From Prosthecobacter sp. (GTDB taxonomy: Bacteria > Verrucomicrobiota > Verrucomicrobiia > Verrucomicrobiales > Verrucomicrobiaceae): a stretch of 12,030 nucleotides of DNA. Under the pieces are notes generated by a model. That model saw only the letters and a list, made by a program, of their open reading frames with translations. It had not been told where the DNA came from and made no database searches. Position numbers and translations under genes: made by a program. Location: contig JAIWOJ010000017.1 of assembly GCA_020216965.1 (NCBI GenBank), forward strand, positions 1 to 12,030. Direction: 5' to 3'. Positions 1 through 5,908 of the stretch are shown piece by piece. Positions within the stretch are counted from its first letter, which is position 1, and every line of letters begins with the position of its first letter.

Positions 1-971
1 AACCTACCCATGGGGTCACGTGCGCAGAAGGCGACGAAGATGGCTTGCAAGAGCAGCAGGGCGATGGCGGAGAGGACGAGGACGGCACCGCGGAAGCCAA
101 ATTCCTCACAGATCACGCCAAAGATAAAGTCGCTATGCGCTTCACCCTCTGGGAAGAACATGCGGTGGATGGTGCGCTGATCAGGCACTTTGGCGGAGAG
201 AGGGCCTTTGCCCTCAAAACCTGCGGAGGCGACTGCGGTCTGCACATAGTTCGGCACCCAGCCATCCCCACGGGTATCCACCTTGTCCATCTGGTTGGTG
301 AGGAGATACCAAGTCGTATCAATGCGCGCCTGTTGGTAGGGCTTGAGCACAAAGTAATACATGATGGGCATCACGCACAAAACCGAGAGCACCAGGGTAA
401 TGATGTAGCGGTAAGGGATGCTGCCGACGAGCAGCATGGCTAAAAAAACAGGCCCCCAGACGAGGCCAGAGCCAAAGTCCTCCTTGATGACCATCGCGGC
501 AGGGATGCCTGCGGCGAGGCCGCCGACGATGATGCGTAGCCAGGGGCGGCGAAAGGCGTGCCACACGCGCGGCAGCTCACCGAAGATCACGGCCAGCATG
601 ACGATGCCCGCCATGATGGCAAACTGGGAGGGCTGCATGCGCTGGCCTGCGATCTCTACCCAGGCTTTGTTCCCTTTGACCTCCACGCCAAAGATCTCCA
701 GATAGACAAGCCCGCCGATGCCAGCGAGATACATCGGCACGCAGGCCCAGCGCAGCCATTTGTAGTCGATCAAGGCCGCACTCAATAAGAAGGGCACGCC
801 TAGGCCGATCCAGGTGATCTGGTCTTTCCACTTCGTATCCAGATTGAGGGGCGAGTCTGTGCGGAAGTAAGAGGCATTGTAAATGGCATAAACGCCGAAG
901 CTCAACACCCCAGCCATGGTCAGCATGAGGATCCAGTTGATGCCGAGGAATTTTTTGAAAAGGGGGGTCAT
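1..971 (-). CDS. rodA: RodA/FtsW-type SEDS peptidoglycan glycosyltransferase, C-terminus cut by window edge
   Basis: SEDS proteins are multi-pass inner-membrane enzymes that polymerise lipid II into glycan strands with a class B PBP partner; RodA serves cell elongation and FtsW division. Translating the minus strand from the ATG at 971 gives an open frame of 323 residues with no stop before the window edge. It contains many hydrophobic segments, a QPSQF motif after GNKAWVEI, KEDFGSG (comparable to the family's QPDLGT region), and HSDFIFGVICEEFGF at about residues 279-293. That last stretch matches the conserved extracellular HTDFIF loop, whose Asp (here D281) is the proposed catalytic residue. 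The family is usually 370-400 residues long, so roughly 50-80 residues are missing. RodA is preferred over FtsW because there is no cytoplasmic N-terminal extension and the visible C-terminal end reads ARDPMGR, but FtsW is possible. The start lies 6 bp after the oppF stop, which suggests translational coupling; I see no Shine-Dalgarno. Confidence 0.9.
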   Translation of the reverse strand, partial: MTPLFKKFLGINWILMLTMAGVLSFGVYAIYNASYFRTDSPLNLDTKWKDQITWIGLGVPFLLSAALIDYKWLRWACVPMYLAGIGGLVYLEIFGVEVKGNKAWVEIAGQRMQPSQFAIMAGIVMLAVIFGELPRVWHAFRRPWLRIIVGGLAAGIPAAMVIKEDFGSGLVWGPVFLAMLLVGSIPYRYIITLVLSVLCVMPIMYYFVLKPYQQARIDTTWYLLTNQMDKVDTRGDGWVPNYVQTAVASAGFEGKGPLSAKVPDQRTIHRMFFPEGEAHSDFIFGVICEEFGFRGAVLVLSAIALLLLQAIFVAFCARDPMGR

Positions 972-977
972 GAGGTG

Positions 978-1772
978 TCAGGCGGGTGCGCTAGGCAGTT
1001 CGGGAATGGAGGCAAGGAGCCTGCGCGTGTATTCATGCTTGGGGGAGGTGCAGACCTCTTCGGCGCTGCCCTGCTCGACGACCACTCCGCGGTTCATGAC
1101 CAGGATGTCATCGCTCATGTGGCGCACCACGGCTAGGTCATGGGCGATGAAGAGGACCGTCAGGCCCAGCTCCTGCTGGAGGTCTTTGAGCAGGTTCAGG
1201 ATCGCAGCCTGCACGCTGACATCCAAGGCACTGACGGGCTCATCACAGATCAGGAACTGAGGCTGCACAGCCAAGGCGCGTGCGATGCCGATGCGCTGCC
1301 GCTGGCCGCCGCTAAATTCGTGCGGGTAGCGGGCTAGGGACTCCGCTGGCAGCCCGACGCGGCGCAGGAGCTCAGCCGAGGCATCTCGCCGCTCAGCACG
1401 CCCACGCTCGGGGAAGTGAATTTCCTGCGGCTCTGCCAAGATGGATTCCACCGTCATGCGCGGGTTCAGGGAGCCGATGGGATCCTGAAAGACCATCTGA
1501 ATGTGCCGCCGCAAGGGCCGAAACTCCGCTTCTTTGAGCGCGAAGATCTCTCTGCCCTCATAGTAGGCCCGTCCGGCGGTGGGCTGGATCAGCTTCATCA
1601 GGGCGCGTGAGACGGTGGACTTGCCGCTGCCGCTTTCTCCCACCAGGCCCAGGGTTTTCCCTGGCTGGATGCTGAAGCTCACCCCGTCCACGGCGCGCAC
1701 GACATCTCTGCGGCCCAGGCCGGACCGGATGGGAAAGTGAACTTGGAGGTCTTCAACCTTTAGCAATGCCAT
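978..1772 (-). CDS. oppF: Oligopeptide/dipeptide ABC transporter ATP-binding protein (OppF/DppF type)
   Basis: This is a cytoplasmic ATPase subunit that powers a peptide importer. The 264-residue protein has every ABC motif: Walker [10 protein letters not shown] with Lys51, the Q-loop Gln96 in VFQDP, the signature FSGGQRQR at 153-160, Walker B LICDEP with Glu178, and the H-loop His211 in FIAHD. The VFQDP...SLNPR context is typical of OppF/DppF. The protein stops soon after the [13 protein letters not shown] stretch, so it lacks the roughly 50-60 residue cysteine-bearing C-terminal extension found in most OppD/OppF proteins. The ATG at 1772 begins [13 protein letters not shown], which is the expected N-terminus. 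An 81-bp gap separates it from the preceding glycosyltransferase-like gene, and rodA follows 6 bp downstream. Importers of this class normally need two ATPases; the OppD partner is not in the window, so it is either encoded elsewhere or OppF forms a homodimer. Confidence 0.93.
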   Translation of the reverse strand: MALLKVEDLQVHFPIRSGLGRRDVVRAVDGVSFSIQPGKTLGLVGESGSGKSTVSRALMKLIQPTAGRAYYEGREIFALKEAEFRPLRRHIQMVFQDPIGSLNPRMTVESILAEPQEIHFPERGRAERRDASAELLRRVGLPAESLARYPHEFSGGQRQRIGIARALAVQPQFLICDEPVSALDVSVQAAILNLLKDLQQELGLTVLFIAHDLAVVRHMSDDILVMNRGVVVEQGSAEEVCTSPKHEYTRRLLASIPELPSAPA

Positions 1773-1853
1773 AAAGCCGGGAATTTACCTCGCGCGCGTG
1801 GCCTGTCACGCCCTGCGTGGACCTATCTTTTCCATGGCGGCGATTCCTGGGGT

Positions 1854-2927
1854 TCAGAGGCTCTGATAAAAGCTCTCCAGCGCACGCCGCGCGCTGGAAA
1901 AGCACATTTTCTCACGGGCGATCTGCTCGGCTTTTTCCACCTGCTCTTTGGCAAATGCAGCCTCGGTGAGCAGCCGCCGCGCCAGGTCCATGAGCTCAGC
2001 TGTGCTCCTGCCATGACCACAGAGATCAGGAAAAATGAGCCGCTCTGCCGTGCCATCCCCGCCGACACAGGGCATCCGGCACAGCAGCGCATCCCCGGCC
2101 ACCTGCCCAGGCACAGCGCTGTGATCGAGCTGAAAGACGATTTTGTGCTCTGCCATGAGCCGCAGGTATTCTGCCGCCGGCAACTGCCTGCTGATGATCC
2201 TTGCCTGCGGATAAGGGGCCGTGACCTGCTGGTGCCAGGCCAGGCAAGGGTCCGTGAGCTTGCTGAGGAGTTTTTTCACAGGCGGCAAGTTGCTAGCGCG
2301 GCCACTGATGACGGTCATGGGCTCTGAGAGTTGCTCCTGGAGGGTGCCCGCCAAAAGGACGGCTAGGGGATGCAGCCGGGAGGTCACATAAAGCTGGCGG
2401 GTGCCGATGAAGATGCCGCTTCGAGGGCTGCCTGGCGGTGGTGACAGATCCCATTCCTCCACCGGGTAAGGGGGCGGCAGGAAAAGCACCGGTAGCCTGG
2501 GCCCGCCGACAGCCTGGTAAAGGGGCAGCGTGTCCAGCGTCGTCGCCAAAGCACCGTCAGCCTGGGTGCAGAGACGGCGGAAGGCAGCCCAGTTGGCCGC
2601 ATTTTGAAAAGCTGCCGCAACCTGCTGCGCACCCGTTTCCTTGATGGTGACCACAGTCTGGCATCCGGCATCTTTGAGCTGGCGCAGCACGCTCTCAGCG
2701 CGTGCCATGTCTCTGCCGATCAGGAGCAGGACGGCCCTTTCCGCCGGGATGCCCGCCGCGCTGGTGGTGAAAAAACCGCGCGTGCAGGCAGCGTAAGCGT
2801 GGAAGTTCACCGGCAGATGGCCGGGGTCCTCCACCCGGCCCGCGCCGTTGGGAAAAGCTTGAGGTTGATCCCTGCCTCCAGGGTTCAGCACGGCCAGGTG
2901 AAAAGTAGGCACGGTGTCTGATTTCAT
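1854..2927 (-). CDS. Uncharacterised protein, GT-B glycosyltransferase-like
   Basis: I do not recognise a named family with certainty. The 357-residue product has an N-terminal half starting with FHLAVLNPGGRDQ and a PVNFHAYAACTRG motif near residue 40, followed by alternating hydrophobic strands and helices. Its C-terminal half looks like the nucleotide-sugar-binding lobe of GT-B enzymes: IFIGTR opens the lobe, and FQLDHSAVPGQVAGDALLCR then MPCVGGDG sits where family 4 enzymes have the E-x7-E-like region and the GxP switch. A helical tail follows. There is no signal peptide or membrane segment, so it is probably cytoplasmic. I chose the ATG at 2927; a TTG at 2990 would add 21 residues that look unlike a protein core. 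Neither start has a Shine-Dalgarno. The gene sits between oppC and oppF, an unusual place for a glycosyltransferase, so it may glycosylate an envelope component. Function remains inference. Confidence 0.72.
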   Translation of the reverse strand: MKSDTVPTFHLAVLNPGGRDQPQAFPNGAGRVEDPGHLPVNFHAYAACTRGFFTTSAAGIPAERAVLLLIGRDMARAESVLRQLKDAGCQTVVTIKETGAQQVAAAFQNAANWAAFRRLCTQADGALATTLDTLPLYQAVGGPRLPVLFLPPPYPVEEWDLSPPPGSPRSGIFIGTRQLYVTSRLHPLAVLLAGTLQEQLSEPMTVISGRASNLPPVKKLLSKLTDPCLAWHQQVTAPYPQARIISRQLPAAEYLRLMAEHKIVFQLDHSAVPGQVAGDALLCRMPCVGGDGTAERLIFPDLCGHGRSTAELMDLARRLLTEAAFAKEQVEKAEQIAREKMCFSSARRALESFYQSL

Positions 2928-3002
2928 GGGTTCACAGGAGGCGCGGTGCGTGTTTGCTAGCTGGGTTCCGGCTTTGGTGCAAGAGCCCAAGGGCCCCTGG
3001 CG

Positions 3003-3863
3003 TCAGCTGAGGGTTCGGGGATCCAGCGCATCACGCAGCCCGTCCCCTAAAAGGTTAAGCGCGAGCAAGGTCAGGGTGAAAAAGCTCGCCGGGCCAGCCA
3101 GCATCCACGGGTTCACCGCCATATTGGCTGCGCCTTCGCTGATCAGCACCCCCCAGCTCGCATCGGGTGGCTGGATGCCCAGGCCCAGGAAGCTGAGCGT
3201 GGCCTCCAGCAGCATCACCCCCGGCACCGTGAGGCTGGCATAGATGATGACCGGCCCCATCACATTCGGCAGCATGTGGCGGAGCAGGATGCGCCAAAAA
3301 CCTGCCCCAGCAGCGCGGGCAGCCTGCACATACTCCAGCCTCTTCAGCGCCAAGACCTGACCGCGCACCACGCGCGCCATGGTCAGCCATTCCACCGCGC
3401 CGATGGCGACGAAAATGAGCACAAACTGCCTGCCAAAGATGACCACCAGCAAGATGACAAAGGTGATGAAGGGGAAGGCATAGAGCACATCCACCAGGCG
3501 CATCATCAGCGCATCCACCCGCCGTCCAGACAGCCCTGCCACGAGGCCATAGCCCACACCAATCACCGCTGCCACAGCGGTAGCTAGCAGGCCCACCAGC
3601 AGGGAAATCCGCCCGCCGTGCAGGATGCGCGTGGCGAGATCACGCCCCAGCGGATCCGTGCCGAGCCAGTGGGCTGCACTAGGTGGTACCGCGCGCAGAT
3701 TGAGATCTTGGTCATTCGGGCCGTAGGGGGAAAACCATGGCCCCACCACGCAGAGAAGGCCCATCAACACCAGCAGCAGCATCGCAGCCACCGCGGCACG
3801 GCTGCGGCACAGCCGCTGCCAGGCGAGACGCCAGGGGGATGGATGGGCTGCCACCGTGCTCAT
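3003..3863 (-). CDS. oppC: Oligopeptide/dipeptide ABC transporter permease (OppC/DppC type)
   Basis: This is an inner-membrane permease that pairs with OppB to form the peptide channel. The 286 residues start with a cytoplasmic segment rich in Trp and Arg, then a first transmembrane helix at about 23-43. The periplasmic stretch HWLGTDPLGRDLATRI follows, which is a hallmark of OppC/DppC N-termini, and then the five-helix BPD transport core. The EAA loop that contacts the ATPase reads EYVQAARAAGAGFW from residue 177, and LEATLSFLGLGIQPP near the C-terminal end is also typical. The length matches the family. Its ATG overlaps the oppB stop in an ATGA arrangement, and a strong Shine-Dalgarno lies just upstream, so the two permeases should be made in step. 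The next gene downstream is the glycosyltransferase-like ORF, not the ATPase normally found there. Confidence 0.95.
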   Translation of the reverse strand: MSTVAAHPSPWRLAWQRLCRSRAAVAAMLLLVLMGLLCVVGPWFSPYGPNDQDLNLRAVPPSAAHWLGTDPLGRDLATRILHGGRISLLVGLLATAVAAVIGVGYGLVAGLSGRRVDALMMRLVDVLYAFPFITFVILLVVIFGRQFVLIFVAIGAVEWLTMARVVRGQVLALKRLEYVQAARAAGAGFWRILLRHMLPNVMGPVIIYASLTVPGVMLLEATLSFLGLGIQPPDASWGVLISEGAANMAVNPWMLAGPASFFTLTLLALNLLGDGLRDALDPRTLS

Positions 3864-4786
3864 GCGCCCTCCTTAAAGCCGATGCGGGGATTTAGCAGCG
3901 CCTGCGCCACATCCACCAGCAGGTTAAAGCCGACGATGAGCAGCGCGTAAAAGGCCGCCGTAGCCATCGCCAGCTCGTAGTTCCGATTCACCGCAGCGCC
4001 GACAAAATGCTGACCTAACCCCGGAAGCTGAAAGACGCTCTCCGTGACGATGGAGCCCGTCATCAGTCCCGCTGCCGCCGGGCCAAGGAAATTCAGCACC
4101 GGCAGGCAGGCCAGCTTGAAGGCATGACGGAAGACGACCGCCGCCTCAGAGGCCCCCTTGGCGCGCGCGGTGCGGATGAACTCCATGGCCAGCGTTTCCC
4201 TCAGGCCGCCGCGCATCAGACGCGCGATGTAGGCGCTGTAGATGATGCCCAGCGTCAGGGCAGGCAGCACCCAGTCATCCGCATCATACCAGCCGGAGGC
4301 ATTGAACCACCGTAGCTTGAGGCCAAACACGAGGGCGATCACCGGCCCCAGCACGAGGCTGGGGGTGCAGATCCCTAGCGTGGCGGCCACGGTACTGGCG
4401 CGGTCTTCCAACGTACCTGGACGCACCGCGGCCAAGGCACCCGCCGGGATGCCAAGCGCCAGCGCGATCAAGAGCGCGGCGAGCCCGACCTGGGCAGAGA
4501 CAGGGAAACCCTCCGCGATGATCTCCCCTACCCTGCGCCCCGGTGTCTGCGGTGAGGGCGGAAACTGAAAGGTCGCAAAATTGACGATGTGATTCCACAA
4601 CTGCACCGGCACGGGCTGATCCAGGCCATACATCGCCTCCTGCTGGCGGCGGATGTGCTCTGGCACGTCTCTTTCTCCCTGAAAGGGGCCACCGGGTGCC
4701 TTCCGCAGCAGGAGAAAGGTGATGCACAGGACACCGACGATCACGACGACGCCCTGGAGGACACGGCTAAAGAGAAAACGCAACAT
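3860..4786 (-). CDS. oppB: Oligopeptide/dipeptide ABC transporter permease (OppB/DppB type)
   Basis: This is the second inner-membrane permease of the peptide importer. From the ATG at 4786 the product is 308 residues, the normal OppB length, and it begins MLRFLFSRVLQ, the usual family N-terminus with a first transmembrane helix at about 10-27 running into FLLLRKAPGGPF. After the periplasmic segment with YGLDQPVPVQ come the transport-core helices. The EAA loop is EFIRTARAKGASEAAV from residue 202, and VTESVFQLPGLGQHFVGA near the C-terminus is diagnostic. An in-frame GTG at 4879 would give 339 residues but would overlap the dehydrogenase gene and place non-hydrophobic residues before the first helix, so I reject it. 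A 70-bp gap separates this gene from the dehydrogenase stop. No substrate-binding protein gene is next to it. Confidence 0.94.
   Translation of the reverse strand: MLRFLFSRVLQGVVVIVGVLCITFLLLRKAPGGPFQGERDVPEHIRRQQEAMYGLDQPVPVQLWNHIVNFATFQFPPSPQTPGRRVGEIIAEGFPVSAQVGLAALLIALALGIPAGALAAVRPGTLEDRASTVAATLGICTPSLVLGPVIALVFGLKLRWFNASGWYDADDWVLPALTLGIIYSAYIARLMRGGLRETLAMEFIRTARAKGASEAAVVFRHAFKLACLPVLNFLGPAAAGLMTGSIVTESVFQLPGLGQHFVGAAVNRNYELAMATAAFYALLIVGFNLLVDVAQALLNPRIGFKEGA
3867..3874 (-). promoter_or_regulatory. Ribosome binding site of oppC
   Basis: The minus strand reads AAGGAGGG three bases upstream of the oppC ATG at 3863, with the AGGAGG core about four bases from it. It lies inside the end of oppB. 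It is the only strong Shine-Dalgarno in the window, where most starts have none, and it fixes the oppC start. It fits translational coupling through the 4-bp overlap. Confidence 0.75.
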
Positions 4787-4856
4787 GAAGCAAGGCGACA
4801 GGCCGCGCCATACTGCGGTGCTGACCACGAAACGCAAGGCTGGGATGACCCGCGCC

Positions 4857-5699
4857 TCAGCTCGGAAAATCGACCCCACAGGCGGCCTGCTCCCAGGTCT
4901 CTAGCTCCCGCAAGCGCGCCGTGGCCGTGGCGCGGATCTTTTGCGTGATGTAGCGGCCTAGCGGCAGGCGCAGGGGAGACTGCCCCTCCTGCACCATTTT
5001 CACGATCAACTCCGCCGCACGCTCGGGGTCGCCAGGTTGCTTGCCGTCCACTTGGGAGAGGTAGTTGGCAAACTTGCCCGCACTGCCTGCATACTCCGGC
5101 ATGGCTGGAGCGCGGACGAGGCTACGGCGGATGAAATCCGTGCGAAAAGGGCCGGGCTGCACCAGCGTCACCTTCAGCCCGTGGGGCAGCAGCTCAGCGC
5201 GCAGGCTTTCGTGCAGTGCCTCCACCGCCGCTTTCGCCGCTCCATAGATGCCGAAGCCCGCGTAGTTTGCCACAGCAGCAGCGGCGCTGATGGTGATGAG
5301 GTGGCCGGATTTTTGCCCCCGCAAGATCGGCAGGGCAGCCTGGATGACATTCAGGGTGCCAAAAAAGTTCGTCTCAAAATTCTGGCGCACGAGATCATCC
5401 GTGCATTCCTCCACGGCACCGACGAGGCCGTAACCCGCGTTGTTGACCAGCACGTCAATTCGGCCTGCATTCTCGGCAGCTTCACGCAGCACGCGCCGGG
5501 CCTGCGCCGCATCCGTGACATCCAGCAGATGCCCCTGGCAACGGCCTGCGCCCAGGTGCTCCAGCAGCTCCAGATCCTCCCGCTTGCGGGCAGTGGCCTG
5601 CACGTTGTCACCCGCCAAGAGTGCCGCCTCAGCGATGGCCCGGCCCAGACCGGAAGAACAGCCCGTGATGAACCAAGTGCGTGAAGTAGGGGAAGACAT
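4857..5699 (-). CDS. Short-chain dehydrogenase/reductase (classical SDR) with Ala at the catalytic Ser position
   Basis: This is a cytoplasmic NAD(P)-dependent oxidoreductase of unknown substrate. The 280 residues include the cofactor motif TGCSSGLG at 12-19, ATARKRE after the second strand (Arg and Lys there favour NADP(H)), D60-V61 of the adenine pocket, NNAG at 86-89, N111, and the active-site YGAAK with Tyr152 and Lys156, followed by the QPGPFRTDF motif. The overall pattern resembles the 17-beta-HSD-like cluster of classical SDRs. Counting back 13 residues from Tyr152, where the catalytic Ser normally lies, gives Ala139; Ser138 is one residue earlier. The enzyme may therefore be weakened, or may use a shifted Ser. 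I chose the ATG at 5699; a TTG at 5717 would add six residues. It is the first gene of the leftward operon and lies divergent from murC-murB. A link to peptide transport is not evident. Confidence 0.92.
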   Translation of the reverse strand: MSSPTSRTWFITGCSSGLGRAIAEAALLAGDNVQATARKREDLELLEHLGAGRCQGHLLDVTDAAQARRVLREAAENAGRIDVLVNNAGYGLVGAVEECTDDLVRQNFETNFFGTLNVIQAALPILRGQKSGHLITISAAAAVANYAGFGIYGAAKAAVEALHESLRAELLPHGLKVTLVQPGPFRTDFIRRSLVRAPAMPEYAGSAGKFANYLSQVDGKQPGDPERAAELIVKMVQEGQSPLRLPLGRYITQKIRATATARLRELETWEQAACGVDFPS

Positions 5700-5908
5700 G
5701 CGCTGGGTTACGCCCAAGGGACGGGATGGGTTGGCCCCAACTCACCGGCGCTGCCGACGCCGAAGTTGGTGCCCAGAGGCCGCCACACCCGGTGAGGCAG
5801 ACACTCCTGTCTGCCAGAACGGCGGAATCTGGGCGGAAAGATCCGACGCAGGGCCGCATCCCTTGCCGCCGGGGGAATCAGGGTTACTCTCCGCACCCCT
5901 GACTCCCC
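5700..5908. other. Divergent intergenic region between the dehydrogenase and murC-murB
   Basis: These 209 bp must hold the promoters for the leftward operon and for murC-murB. I see no convincing conserved promoter. A weak plus-strand candidate is TTGCCG at 5863-5868 with TACTCT at 5885-5890 (16-bp spacing), 18 bases before the murC-murB ATG; it matches the sigma-70 consensus poorly. The one clear structure is a perfect hairpin at 5796-5815. ORFs that can be drawn through this stretch look like frame shadows. Confidence 0.5.
5796..5815. repeat. Perfect 8-bp inverted repeat (candidate REP-like palindrome)
   Basis: The sequence GGCAGACA-CTCC-TGTCTGCC folds into an 8-bp stem with a 4-base loop. 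It sits in the middle of the divergent intergenic region with no T-tract on either side, so it does not look like an intrinsic terminator, and neither flanking gene ends here. It could be a regulator-binding dyad or a copy of a dispersed intergenic palindrome. Only one copy is present in the window. Confidence 0.6.

Noticed and set aside
1807..1819. Small hairpin CACGC-CCT-GCGTG between the glycosyltransferase-like gene and oppF
   Set aside because: The stem is only 5 bp with no T-tract, and the downstream gene appears to belong to the same operon.
4787..4879. N-terminal extension of oppB from the GTG at 4879
   Set aside because: It adds 31 residues before the standard N-terminus and overlaps the dehydrogenase gene; the ATG at 4786 gives the normal family length.
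5037..5684. Plus-strand ORF (215 codons) opposite the dehydrogenase
   Set aside because: The SDR motifs on the minus strand are unmistakable.
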